64,000 nt of DNA, taken from assembly GCF_002865645.1 (NCBI RefSeq), contig NW_020194554.1, positions 1,426,001 through 1,490,000 on the forward strand, in the 5' to 3' direction. The stretch's first letter is position 1; each line of letters begins with the position of its first letter. The position numbers were made by a program, and so were the translations under genes. The DNA comes from Hyaloscypha bicolor E (Eukaryota > Ascomycota > Leotiomycetes > Helotiales > Hyaloscyphaceae). Of this stretch, positions 23,528-35,623 are shown one piece after another. The notes under the pieces were generated by a model that ran no database searches, was not told the DNA's origin, and saw nothing but the letters and a program-made list of their open reading frames with translations.

Positions 23528-24928
23528 TCGGAGAATGTTCGTTTGAACGACTTGAAACGCGTCAGCCTTCCGAAGAGTTCGTTCGCGATTGCAACGCCGT
23601 CAGGAATTAGACAACGGGTTGGCTTTCGTTTCTTTCTTATACTCGAATGCGTTTCCAATTGGCACACTTCAGGAGCTCATAGACCTAGCCTATGTTATGC
23701 CATTCCGGAAGGGATATCTGGTAGAAGTCTTGTTGATAATTTCGTGCCGCGCAGCCGTTCCAAGTGCTTTGGCCCATTACGAGCCGCTGACAGAAGTCGT
23801 GTTATTAGGCGATTGATCAAGCGATTTTCAGGCCTCACGACCCCGTCTTCAAGGCCCAAATCTCTCGTTTTATCAGGATTACCTTATAGTTTCAAGACAA
23901 CAACAAATAAATAGAACTTGCAATTTAGTAAACCGGAGATTATGAGAGGTAACTGGAGTTTCCATTACAAGAGTTTTAAAAGTTTACAAGTTTCAGTAAT
24001 TAATTTAGGTGTGCAATAGACTCTTATCAGCAGGCCCATTATGACGTGTTTGTGGCTTGGCCGCGCCAACCTTATTTTCACTGCCTCTACCCCTGGCCTC
24101 CTAACCTCCTTCTTTCCTCTCCTCTCCTCAGAGCATTCGAGTTCTTTGAAATACTCTACGCAGCTAAATTAAATCGTCAATGCTATATCCATTTGAAGAA
24201 ATATGGTCAAGTCCTTAATTTGGTTCCGGAAAATGCCTGGTTGCACTTGTTTGAGCATCCCGGATATATTTCGTGGTCATAATCTAGCGATTATCACCGG
24301 CACAGCAACGCCGTAATTGTCAGTTGCTGATCAAGTTTTCATTTGTTGGAGCAGCACAGTTGCTAATCAAGAAATTCGATTGTTGGATGTGGGAGCTTCC
24401 ACGTGTTCCAAAGCTGCAACCAACTTCATCCAGCTACTCTCTCGGAGTGCTCTTCTCGAAGCACTCTCTACGTCCAACATCACTCAAGCCGGTCTACATA
24501 TGCTTGATTAATTGCAGAACGCTGCTTTTCTATTTAAAGAACATCTTGAAGATGAATAATAATCAGCCAGGTTTGAACGCCTCTCTGTTCAAGCAGAAAT
24601 CTTCTTTGTCTTGCGTTCCGCAAACGACAACAGATGAAAGGCCCTTCTAGATGTTGAATATCATGGAAAGAAATTCTTTGTAGCAAAGTTTAGATCATTG
24701 TTTCGAGGAGGTTTATTTATCTTTTTGATTGTGACAATCTTCAAGTCATCTCGTCGACTACACTCTGGCCGTTTGTGCATATTCTCATATCATTATTTTG
24801 CTGTAGCATATAAATCTCCGTTGAGCAGCTATTCTCAAACAGTATTTCCCGCCTAGAAATCTTGTTGTTGTTCTTACCATTACCTATTATCGACTTTCAC
24901 CACGAGCGCAAAGTCAAAAGTCTGGACA
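23528..24928. other. intergenic, 1.4 kb
   Basis: Divergent promoter region between PPN2 and the gene at 24929. Overlapping short frames (23543-23914, 24324-24650) show no domain. Nothing else is seen. Confidence 0.45.
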
Positions 24929-27088
24929 ATGTCTGACAGCACTGGTGTGCCAAGCCCATCCGACGTTGGTTCCGGTGGACCTCAAATTCCCCATCAAGCA
25001 GCATCTCGAACTCCGTCACCCACTGAGACCCAATCTCCAAACTTTGCATCCGGCACTGCAACATCCTCCACTGCAGTTCTGTCCTCTGAGCACCCAACCA
25101 CGCCACCAGCATCGAACCCTCCAGAGCGCACATCCGCGTCCCCTGCAAACCCGGCCACTCCAGAGTTAACGCTTAGAAAGCGCAGATCAAAGCCTTTGAA
25201 GCAGCCCGATCCTTATGTTAAGACGGAGGGTAAACCTTCAGCGAAGAGAGTCAAAAAGGATGCAAGGGGATTGTTCCACCGCTCGCTAACTTGGATTTAT
25301 GCTCACTCCCTGGGACTAGTGATCGCTGTTGTCTGTAAGCAGTGTCAGGGAGCATACGAAGGTTGGGGCAAGATTTGGGTTGACCGTGGCTTAGGCTCAG
25401 GGTTATATTTCCTTTTTGTCACCATCCTAACAACTATCACTAAAATCTGCTGTGAGTCTCCTTTCCCGCGAAATATCTGAAAGCTATCAATCAGACTGAT
25501 GAATGACTAGCTTATGTGATAGAACTCGTCTTCGTTACTGCCCCAGCAAAGATCCTGGAATTTACGCGTTAGTATCCCTAATGAAAGTTGACGATTCGCT
25601 CTCCTTGCTGACTAACATGAAGAAGGATTCATATTGGCATTACCTGATCGGTTCATCAAGTACCTTAGTGAGTGTTGTTCCCTTCGCCGCTGTAAACCTC
25701 AAAAATGCCAACAAATAGTTAGAAGAGTCAGCACGACACGTATTCATAACTATTCCCGTGGATTGTTTCGCCTTTTGTGGTAAGCCCAAGCTCTGCAAAG
25801 GGATCAAGACCGGCAAATACTAATTTATGGATCAGACTCCTGGCTCTGGGTCTTTTTTGTTCTGATGCCTAGTGCAGCTGTAGAAAAAACTGTGAAATGC
25901 CTTTCGAATAAAAGTGTGGATTTTCCGGATCGCTATAACAGATTAAAAATCACTATCCTGAGTCGGCGAATTAAGCTTGGGTGGTTAGCTGCCGCTATTT
26001 GGGTTCTCTGGTTTTACAGACACAGTGTCATACCGTACTGCGACCCTTGGAGGGATAACAGCGTTGGAGTTGTGTCAGGATTTCCCTTGTCAGGTGTTGT
26101 TTCGAGTGTTCTTCTCCTCCCGTGCGGCCGAGAAGGTGCTGCTAGGGAGTCGGCGATCAACAGCCTTGTGCAGTACAGCCATCTCTCAAACGTTTCCGAG
26201 GCCTTTAGTGAGCATAAGATCGACTACGATCATCTATTTTGGCTAGCTGAAACCGCTAAGACTGCATCGGACTCACTCATAAACAAGCGACGGAAGGGAG
26301 AAGGGGACATGGAATATCACGGTGTGCTCGACTTGCATTGCTCATTGAATAAGGTTGGCCCATTCGTTATTGACTTTCTCCAACTAAGGAAAGTCGCACT
26401 GGGTGAGATGAAACATGGTCTCTCCGTCTACAACTCACAACTCGAGCATGAGAAGGAGGCCGGCAGATGGAATAAACAAACAGACCTTTCCGTTGGGAAG
26501 GGGATCAAAGAGGTCTTGGTGAGACGATGGATTACGAAAATCAAGTACGAAAAAGCACTGAGCGATATTAGCAACCGCACCCTTGACGCAGTCAAACACA
26601 AGGCCGACGAACTGTATGGAAAGCTTGGAGAGGGTAAGGAATTGTTTGAGAAAATCGGGCATTATTTTGTTCTCAATCGATACCTAAGCAATACCCGAAA
26701 GTCGACCCACGAACAACGCACCAGGGGCATGTACGAACGTCTTGGCGGAAAGAGAGACGAGCTTGATGGTTACGCCAAGGCTGTCCGGAACCTCGACTAT
26801 CCGGCTTTAGAGCTGGCTATTGACGATTACTTGCTTCAGTTCCGACAGGCAAAAAAGCTTCTTAATGCTGCTATAGCTGCATATGGTACGGATAAGATGG
26901 CCCCGGTTTACCCACTTTTCCCTCCATCGAAGGAGGATATGAAGGAGAGACTTACTCTGGAGTTCGATCTCAGAGGAAAGAAGATAGCAGCACTGGCGAA
27001 GGATTTGGAAGATGAGAAAGCGACGACGGAGAAGGTGTTGGATAAGATCGATGTTCTGCTTGCAGCTAGATTTGGTTGGAAGGTGTGA
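24929..27088 (+). CDS. five-exon multi-pass membrane protein, unknown function
   Basis: I join five exons into one gene: 24929-25451, 25511-25567, 25623-25667, 25719-25779 and 25873-27088. All phases agree and the total is 633 residues. The introns (51-93 nt) have GT-AG ends and branch-like CTGAC/CTAAC. The joined protein has a Ser/Pro/Thr-rich N terminus with a basic patch (LRKRRSKPLKQPDPY), then hydrophobic helices (LGLVIAVVCKQ, GLYFLFVTILTTITKIC, YVIELVFVTAPAKILEF, KLGWLAAAIWVLWFY). A C-terminal helical, charged region (from about residue 320) follows, with likely coiled coils near the end. The three middle exons are only 57, 45 and 61 nt. No family is recognised. The last exon alone could be mistaken for a separate gene starting at 25865. 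Confidence 0.65.
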
Positions 27089-27633
27089 AACGGGGCTTTC
27101 AGTTTTCTAGACCTTTCTTGATGGTACTTTTTCCTATTGTATTACAGTATTTTAATGTCTCGCTCGACTGAGCGAAATTGGGCACAAATTATGTGATGAG
27201 AGAATGAATATTCTTGCCAACAGCGACCGTTCTTGTCAATCTACAAGCAGATAAATGCCACTCTTACTCTCCACTTTACGTATTGATCCCCCTTTCCCTC
27301 AGGGAAAGTTCTAGATCACGTGGACTTCGATTAAGTGACCTCCCTAAGCGAGCTTACTTGGCCTCTTGCACCTTCTCCTTCAACAAAACCTCCTAACTAC
27401 CAAGTTCTTGCCCCAAAATGCACTTACATCATTACGCTTGTGGTATCTAAATACGAGTCATTCTCGCAAACCTAGATGTGCGGCAGAACAGGCATGCCAA
27501 TTCCAGCATCTCACCGGGATCCACGGTTGCGGTTCCTCGACCCTAAATGACGCCAAAAGCCCCTCACCAGCCACGAGCCTCTTCTCGGAATTTCGAAGCG
27601 CCAAGAACACCAATTGAAATTTCGTGGTGGCTC
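27089..27633. other. intergenic / 5' leader
   Basis: 3' flank of the membrane protein gene and leader of the tannase gene. The frame of the tannase is open upstream to an ATG at 27547, but those residues (MTPKAPHQPRAS..) precede the signal peptide and are probably untranslated. Confidence 0.45.
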
Positions 27634-29349
27634 ATGATGGCTCAGCTTTTGATGTTCGTATTGTCATTGTGCTTCTTTGCACACTTCGTGTTAGGGAGCA
27701 CCCCTCAACCGTTCCCACCGCATCTAGCGAATTTTTCAACCGCTTGCTCGGAATTCGAGCCACTCAAATATGTCTCAAATGCGACATTGAACGTGCATGA
27801 GTTCGTTGCCGCAGGCACGACTCTTCACTTCCCGGGTACCGACCCCAGCTGCGGAACGGCGAATCAAACGGTGTCTGTAGATATCTGCAGGATTGCCTTG
27901 AACATCAGTACTTCAGACCGATCTGGTATCATTTTCGAGAGTTGGCTGCCGCGTACTTGGACTGGGAGGCTTCTGGCGACGGGAAACGGAGGTATTGATG
28001 GTTGTATCAAGTATGATGACATCAACTACGGCAACAAGAATGGTTTCTCTGCCGTGGGATCAAACAATGGTCACAATGGCACCGGGGGAAGTGCTTTTCT
28101 CCACAATCCTGAGGTGTTGAAGGATTATATATATCGATCGTAAGATTTATACCCCGATTTCCAGACCATGGCTCACAAGTTAAGACTTCATACCATCACG
28201 GAAGGGGGGAAGAATTTGACGACTGCTTTCTATTCGGCACCTGCAAATAATTCCTACTATCTTGGATGCTCGGGAGGTGGACGGCAGGGCATCAAAGCCG
28301 CAGAAATGTTTCCCGAGGACTTCAATGGCATTGTTGTTGGTGCTCCCGCTGTCAACTTTAATAACATGACCTCCTGGCGGGCTTCCTTCTTTGGTAAGAC
28401 GGGAGCCTCAACCTCGCCCAATTTCATTCCGGCCAGTGCTTGGCAAGGTTTCATTCACGATGCAGTTCTAAAACAATGTGACGCGATTGATGGGGCAGTT
28501 GATGGAATCATCGAGGATCCGACATTGTGCGACTTTCGTCCAGAGGAGCTGATCTGCAGTTCTGGCCAGAACTCAACGAAATGTCTCAATGAGGCACAAG
28601 TTGAAATAGTCAGATCAGTTTTGTCACCACTCTATGGCTCAAGCGGGGAACTTGTGTTTCCAGCTATGCAGCCGGGGAGTGAAGTCCAAGCAGTCCAAGG
28701 ACTGTATTCTGGAACCCCATTCCCGTATTCCCTGGTATGTACAATCTTTGGCCTCCTAATCTAGGCTGATTAAAAACAGGATTGGTTTAGATACGTGGTT
28801 TACAACAGCAGCACCTTCGATGACACCCATTTCTCCGTCTCAGACATTACTGCAGCGCAGGCTCTGAACCCATACAACGTCCAAACCTACCCCTCCAATC
28901 TTAGCAACTTCACGGGAACTCACAAGGGCAAATTACTTATCTTCCACGGCCAACAAGACGAGAAAATCACATCTTTCTCCACCGAACGGTTCTACAACCA
29001 TCTTGCTAGTGGCATGGAACTTCATTCTTCCCAAATCGACGATTTCTTTCGATATTTCCGTATCAGCGGCATGTTTCATTGCAGCAGTGGGCCGGGCGCA
29101 TGGATGATTGGACAGTCCGGGTCTGGATCTATGTCCTTCTATCCCGAGACGAACATCCTTGCTGCGATGGTCCAATGGGTTGAAGAGGGTATTGCACCGG
29201 ATACTATTCTAGGCGTGAAGTTTGTGAATGATTCTGTGGCAAAGGGGTTAGAGAGAAGCAGAAGGCATTGTCGATTTCCTTACAGGAACACGTATATTGG
29301 CGGAAATGCAAGTCTGCAGCGGAGCTGGGAGTGTATGTTATATGAATAG
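27634..29349 (+). CDS. secreted tannase / feruloyl esterase family hydrolase
   Basis: Ser hydrolase that by family cleaves ester bonds of gallate or ferulate in plant material outside the cell. Start at 27634 puts a signal peptide first (MMAQLLMFVLSLCFFAHFVLG). Exons 27634-28139, 28185-28734 and 28780-29349; both introns are 45 nt. The product is 541 residues, usual for the family. Catalytic set: GCSGGGRQG (Ser198, with Cys197), HGQQDEKI (Asp412), MFHC (His452, Cys453). The Cys pair flanking Ser and His is the family disulfide. Several NxS/T sites fit secretion. The first intron contains an in-frame stop (28141) and must be removed, which restores the family-like YRSLHTIT junction. Tannase versus feruloyl esterase cannot be decided. 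Confidence 0.88.
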
Positions 29350-29677
29350 ATTAGCACAATTCTCATTACTCAAGCTTTTGTGGTACGTTCAGGAAGATGA
29401 AGTCCTCGCAAAATGAGGAAAGCTGGCACATTGAAGTTTAGACTTTTAAAAGATGAGATGGTTAGAATATGTGAAAAATCAGATGACCATAGAGCATCAG
29501 ATATAAGGGTAAAAGATCAGGCAATTCTATTGTCTAAATTCCGCGGAAAGTCAATGTCATTTTCGGCTCGATGACGAGCAAGAACAACGCAGAAATCAAC
29601 TATCGTAGAAAGAAACGCTTATCCGTCCCATAATTCGTTATTATCCGCTCATACTTCTGCGAATAGTAAACGATCCC
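29350..29677. other. intergenic, convergent 3' ends
   Basis: Convergent 3' region; nothing notable. Confidence 0.5.
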
Positions 29678-32600
29678 TCACAACGCACCACTCATCTGAA
29701 CGTCTCCATCCGTCTCAACAATTGGGGCAACATACCAAGGGAACTCCTCCTCGAGGATTTCGACGCAGGTCAGGTGATCGAGAGGTAGCGCGTTTCTGCC
29801 TCGGTCTCCTTGGGTACGGTCGACGAGAAGCTCCTTGACGACCGGCTTCATGTCATCCTTGATCAAGTCAAGGACTTGCGCGAGTCTCTGCTTGCCCTTG
29901 GGGGTCATGGCGAAGATTTCGTAGAAGCTGCCGAGGGTCTCTGGACGAAGGTAGTTGCCTGAAGCAATATTGCGATAGAAGGCCAGGCCGCTGTCGTTGG
30001 CACGGTGGTGGTAGTTGGACAGGCATGCCGAGGCGCAGAATTGGCGAAATATCATCAGGGCTTGCCAGAGGTAGATGTCTTCGCTGTAGATGGCGCGTCC
30101 TGGGATCGAACTCTCGTCCTCCTTGTGCAACATGCGGTCAGGGTAGTACTCGAGAAGGTGGCGCTCGACTCGCAACTTCTTGTCCTTCAACTCCTTGGCC
30201 TTTTTGACAATCAGACCCCAGACCTGGCGACCCAACACTCCGTGCTTGCCGTCCAAGTCCTCCAAGAGTTCCTCATTGATAACGCCTCGAAGGTGGAAGC
30301 AACCAACGATGTGGAGCATGGCCTCACGGAAGATCAATGGGGATTGGAGACGGGCTGCTGCATGAACCCAAGCGTCAGGGCGACTGCAAATGTGGTTCCA
30401 GAGAACGGTGTTGAGTCGAAGGAGGTTGGCCTCAACAGCAACACGAACGGCTGGAATTGCCTCGAGATATTGGGCGGCCTCGATCAGCGTGAGGGCATCA
30501 GTGATGTATTCGCGAGCTTCAGGATCATTGGGATCATTGGTAAAACAAGGATTGATGTTGTAGAGACACTTGAAGAAGTTGTCGTACAACTTATTGTATT
30601 GTGGCTTAGCACCGAGGCCGTTGGCATTGCGGGGCATCTCGAACGAGGAGATGTTGCCCTTGCGGTCAGGCTGCGAATGTTAGTGCATGATTATTTGTTG
30701 TGGTTTTCGCAATGTTCCAACCTGTGAGGGGCAATATGCGGCCTCGTTGAAAAGCGAGCAGAGCATGAAACGAAAAATTGACTTACAATCTTAAACGTCT
30801 TGAATGTGAGTCCATCAGGATCGACGTGCGCCGCATCAGGCTCGTCAATCATCACAAGCTTCCATTTGATCGTCAAACCTTCCTCACGTTGTGATTTGGT
30901 AGTGTGAGCAGCCGGGTACTTGGCGAGAATACTCTTAATGACCGGAGAAGCATTTATCAGGATGGTGCTGTGCAGCCTCCAGGTCTTGTCGGTGGGGGAG
31001 ATAATCAAGACATCACCATCTCGGAAGTTGGGATACTCGCTGAATTGAGCACATGCTTGCTGACCAGTTGGGGTAACGGCTTGCTGGACGCTCGGCTGCT
31101 GAGCAGATGCTTGCTGAGTGATTGAAGTAACGGGTTGCAGAACAGTTGGTTGCTGAGATACCTTCTGAATGGTTAGAGCAACGGCCTGTTGAACACTCAT
31201 GTCCTGAGCAGAGGCTTGCTGAACGGTTGAAATAACACCTTGTTGAGCACTCGGCTGCTTAGCAGAAGATTCTTGGGGATAGTGCAATCGTGCGGGAAAC
31301 AAATCATTGATGCCATTCCGAGCGGATTGAGTAACGGTCTCTGTTACAGTCAACTGCTGCACCCCGGGAACTTGAATAGAAGACAAGATACTAGGAGACG
31401 AATTTGCAGCAGCAAGTGAAGCGGGAGAAGTGATGGCCCTCCGAATGATTGGCTGCTGAATTGTACGAGCAGGTGATGGCCCATCGAGAGACAACGATAC
31501 TTGACGGATAGGAGTCTTGTCACCATTGAGAGGAGAACTCTTTGGAGGAGTCTCTGTCTTGGGCATCTTTGGCTTAGGGGTCTTTGGAGGTGAAGAACTT
31601 GGTCGGCGCTTAGGAGTCTTCAGATTCGTATTATCGGGCTTCTGAGTCTTTGGCCTGGCCGTCTTTGGTGCAGCAGACTTTGGCTTGGCAGGTGTCAGGA
31701 TCTTGCGAGAGGATGGGACCTTGGTAATCTTTGCGGGAGCAGTCTCCGGGTGGGTAGGAGTAGCAACCGGAGCACCAGAATCCTCCTGGCAAGCAGAAGT
31801 CGGTGGGACCTTGGTAGTCATTGAAGGAGCCGTCTCCTATTCCCCCCAAAAAATCGGAGTCAGCATACTTCTTTTAGAATGTTCCAGGAGCTATTGGACA
31901 TTGGGAATAGAATGCTCCAAGAGCTGCTGGGCATTACCCAAGAGATATTGAAATTTACCTGATGGGGCGGATTAGCCATTGGAGCACCAGAGCCCTTTTG
32001 GTTAGCGGGAGTCGTATCGGAATCATTTCGACCATCGGGAGTAACAGTATCGAACTGATTCAAAGGAGGGTTTGCCTGATGAGCACGGGGAGGAGCGACA
32101 GGTCTACCAAAAGCCCGTGGCGGGGAGATCACACCCATGGCTTGAGCCTTTTGAAGGATAACGTACGTCGGCAACGTTTGAGGAGAAGAGTCCTGGCACG
32201 TAGCCTTAACAGTTGACCTACTAGAGCTTGAAGGGCCCAGAACTTCGTTGTACACTTGGCGAGGAGTTCCCAGGCCTGGGTGAGCAGCGATGGGAGAGCC
32301 AAACATCAACGGACCGGGAGATACACCCATGCTGACCATTGGATGATTCTCCTGACATGTAGGAGTAGTGACTGGCGCGCCAGCCGTCGATGGACCATGG
32401 GAAGTAGCCATGTTGAACGTTGGTCGATTCTCTTGACGCGTTGGAGCATTGACTCGCGAACCAGAGCCCAACAGATCAGGGGAAACACCGTTGGGCATCT
32501 CGCAATAATTGCCCTGGCGCGTGGGTGTGCCGAAGCTCGATGGGCCACCCATGTCTGGTGGATTATCCGTGAGGGCCATTGAACTATCGGCGGTGTCGAC

Positions 32601-32810
32601 TACGTAGTATGGAGGCATTTCGAATGGGCAATAAGTGTCAATATGATTGTCGAGGCAGGAAAAATTACTTAGATCGAGAGCGAAATTCTCCACTGCAAGC
32701 GAAAGCGAAGGGTAGCTGTCAAGAGGACAGTCGCTGAGTGACCTATCGAGGGATCAGTGACTGAAACGATGGGGGCCTCTGAGATGTGATAGGATGTTTG
32801 GGGACTTACT
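29678..32810 (-). CDS. BTB/POZ-like protein with long Pro/Ser/Gln-rich N terminus
   Basis: Exons 31959-32692, 30787-31836 and 29678-30670, plus the A of the start codon at 32810. In frame, the product is about 925 residues. The intron 32693-32809 splits the start codon A|TG, giving MENFALDLSNF; no other ATG precedes it in frame. A downstream ATG (MPPYYVV) is an alternative start. Residues 1 to about 400 are low-complexity with repeated TPxxQE, SPGP and later QQ(A/S)xAQ units. A basic Pro/Lys/Thr stretch (KTPKRRPSSSPPKTP) may be nuclear or DNA-associated. The BTB-like fold starts at FRDGDVLIISPTDKTWRLHS and continues into a helical C-terminal half. Such fungal BTB proteins are mostly of unknown function; some act as protein-protein adaptors. 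The tail DGDVQMSGAL is hydrophilic. Confidence 0.75.
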
Positions 32811-33128
32811 GGAACTGCAATTGGCGATGGTAGCAAGCCTGTCGCTGCGATGCGGCGAGAATGGGTTGTGTTGTTTTGAAGTACAGATGGGAAAGGATTT
32901 TGTCTTCGCTAGCGTGGCTCCGAATTTTATCAAGTGGGAGCCGGGGAAACGCGGGGGCGAGTCAATTCTGCCTTGACAGTTACTATCCGTGACTTGACTG
33001 TTGTGCTCGAGACTTGTGAGCTGTCCCGGATAAATTTGAGGGTCTAATTGTGCCAAGTAATTCAGGCTCTCGAGCTGCTCGAGGTGCTTTTCGATTTCGA
33101 ATGGCCCCGTGTTGCCCCAGGCCACTAC
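32811..33128 (-). other. probable 5' leader exon and promoter of the BTB gene
   Basis: The minus-strand frame stays open from 33125 to the donor at 32809, but it opens with GTG and has no ATG. I read it as 5' untranslated sequence. Its last base supplies the A of the start codon. Confidence 0.45.
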
Positions 33129-33600
33129 CGTTTCGTCACAGCTGTCGCGATGAGACGTTGTGAAATTGAGAGTTTGCTTGTGATGTTCAAACGAGAATCT
33201 CGCTATTCACTCTGATGTTTCGTCGCAGCTTTCGCGATGACACATTGTGAAGTGGAAAGAAAGCTATGAAGTCGGGAGAATGTGGTGAAGTAGAAGAGTG
33301 TGTATAGTGCTCAAAGCCGGCTTCTTGTTATTCATTCTGCAGTTCCGTCGCAGCTATCGCGATGAAACCCTGTGAAGTTGGGAGTGTGTGCGTAGTGCTC
33401 AACAACGAGAGAGAGTCTTGCTATTTACTCTACCGTTTTGTCGGCGCTCTTGCGAGGAAGAGTTGTAAAGTTGTGTATGATTTGTCAAAGGCGAGAATTG
33501 TGCTTTAGCGCTCTCTGCCGTTTTGTAGCAACCCTTGCAACGAGAAGTCGTGAAGCCGCGTGCGTAGTGCTCAAAGGCGAGAACCGTACTATTAGCACAC
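33129..33600. repeat. degenerate tandem repeat, 5 units of about 90 bp
   Basis: Units begin near 33129, 33219, 33344, 33434 and 33510 with the core GTTTCGTCGCAGCTATCGCG followed by ATGA and TGTGAAGTTG. Each continues with TAGTGCTCAAAGGCGAGAA and then TATTCACTCT-type sequence. Spacing is 76-125 bp; the third interval carries an extra stretch of about 35 bp. The last two units are the most diverged. The array lies just upstream of the BTB gene leader. Confidence 0.7.
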
Positions 33601-33946
33601 TCTTCTTTCTAGTTTTGGATGCTATTTGGATGTGGACAAAGCGGACTCAGGAGGCGGGCTCGGCAAATGCGGCCGCAGGGGTAGCGAGTGTGAGTTGACA
33701 ATCAATCACACTGAGACTCAACAGCTAGGGAGGCTGAGTTGGCAGTATGATGAGATTAGATTCTGAGCGGGATATAGCAAAACTTGACTAGTTAACATGT
33801 AGTGTATAGGCAAAGCTGTTGAGTAGTGAGGACAGAGATCGCTAGTGTCTTATAAAGGAGGAAGGTGGCACGGGGAAAGGTGGAAGAAGGTAGTGTTGCA
33901 GAGGACGAAGGTGGCGTTGAACACTAGACACCGCTTATGATATCTT

Positions 33947-34435
33947 TGGTTGTTGATTCACCCTTTGAGGGCGGAAGATGAAGTTGTTCCAGCTGTCCTA
34001 AAAGGGAACCAACATTCAGCGGAAAGTCGAAGAGAAAAATGGCGTTTGTTATCGATTCACTGTCTAATGGCTAAAGACAAAGTTCTTCTCACGGCCCGAA
34101 AAAGGAGGGAACCTTTAGCTGAGAGTGGATTACAGAGTGTCATCAATTGCCAATTGGCCATTTTCTAACAGAAGAGGAATTTCTCATCTCCTCTATAGGG
34201 GGGGAAAGGAATTTTAAGCCAAAGGCAGATTAAAGAGTACTGCCAATTATCAATTGACCGTTTATATCTGCTGATGAAGTTCCGTTCTCCCATCTAGCAA
34301 GGGAAGCAGCCTTCACTAGCCAATAGCCGCTACAGGGGTAATGCCATGTCTTGTTGGTTAACTGTCTGCTAGCTGAAAACAAATTTCTCTGCCTTGTCTG
34401 ATGTGGGCTAGAGCGATTAGGGAAATGAAGGAATA
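33947..34435. repeat. second degenerate tandem repeat, 5 units of about 97 bp
   Basis: Units start near 33947, 34045, 34141, 34239 and 34338. Shared blocks are TATCAATTGAC/CGATTCACTG, GCTGAAGA, AAGTTCTTCTC, then AGGGA and TTNAGC. The sequence differs from the array at 33129-33600. No coding frame runs through it. Confidence 0.55.
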
Positions 34436-35623
34436 TGTTATCTGTTGCTACCCAATAGCCTAAAAAGCGGAGAAAAGTCATTCTCACTTCCGACAGTGGG
34501 AAATTTAATAGCAGAAGTGGTCAAGGAAAAAGGGCAGGTGATTTTTATAAATGTCGACAGTGGTAGTTTTCAGGGAGATGTCATGCCTATTTGCCTTCAA
34601 TTTGTAAAACCATGTTTCAAGCTGCAATGTTGTACTCGGTCCAAGTACTACAAAAGGAACCACTGACTGAAGGAAACTGAGTATACGAAAAGACAGTGCT
34701 AATAGTCAAGAACGCAAAGAAATTAAAGCAAACAGAAATGCAAAATCCATAAAAGTTGGGCGTGCCCTCAGATCAGCTCTCAAAGTTCTCATCGCCAACA
34801 CTTTCCAACTCCATCATCACCGAAGCAACAACGGAGAAGTAGGTTGGCCTGCAATTTTGGCTTTTTGGACACTTGGTCATCACTGGGCTATTAAGGCTTC
34901 CTGAAACATCTGGCCACTAGCAACCTTGTTGCCAGGGTTTCTCTCCAATGTAATTGAGTTCGAAAGATCTATATTCTGGTCAGCAATGGCTAGCAAAGAA
35001 TCCAGAACCGCTTACCAGGCTGCTCCGATTGAAAACTATATTCCACTTTCAGCAATGCCTCATGCCAATCCCCTGCCTCTCTCATTGCCCAAGAACCGCG
35101 TTCTCGACCCCCCATCGAGAACTCAGCCCACAGGCCACAAGTGTCGCAATATCATGGCTAGCACCTCAAGATGGAGCTGATTGTCGTCACTGCAGCTCGA
35201 ACCCTCTTCCCCCCACTTCGGATCGAATGCGTATAACAACAAGTTGAAAGCGACGCCGATATTTCAAAGGCCGAACCTGCTAAGATCTCTGTTCAATGCT
35301 CACACATCTTCAACCATAAAGTTTCCTAGAGGCTGAATAGTTTTTAAGCTCGTTGAAAGTTTGTCGTCACTGCAGGTTGTGTATTGAAGAAGGAAGACGT
35401 CAAAAAAGACGCGACCGAAGATCTATCCACGCGATTTGGAGTTCCTGGACCTTACCATAAACGGTTAGCCTTTTTGGGTGGTGCTCGACAAAAGGTGGTT
35501 AGCCTCGGCTCCCAAGTTTTTCCGTTGCCGAGCTCTTTTGTTTCCCCAAAACCTCATGCATAGATCTCAAAAGAACTCCAGACCTTCTTTCTCACAAGCC
35601 TCCTCAAGAGTACAGCCGCAATC
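34436..35623. other. intergenic, 1.2 kb
   Basis: Ends with the promoter of the Isy1 gene. A frame at 34926-35180 has no recognisable domain. Nothing else is seen. Confidence 0.45.

Noticed and set aside
25865..27088. Separate gene starting at the ATG at 25865
   Set aside because: The frame joins upstream exons through good splice sites (acceptor at 25872), making a longer coherent membrane protein. The ATG would lie inside the intron.
28141..28143. In-frame TAA in the tannase gene, suggesting a pseudogene
   Set aside because: A 45-nt intron (28140-28184) with GTAAGA, a CTCAC branch-like site and TTAAG removes it and restores the family-like junction.
32811..33125. Coding first exon of the BTB gene reading AWGNTGPFEIEKHLEQL..
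   Set aside because: It opens with GTG and is preceded by an in-frame stop without any ATG, so I treat it as untranslated leader.
33129..34435. CRISPR-like array
   Set aside because: Units are diverged along their whole length with no repeat/spacer division, and the genome is eukaryotic.
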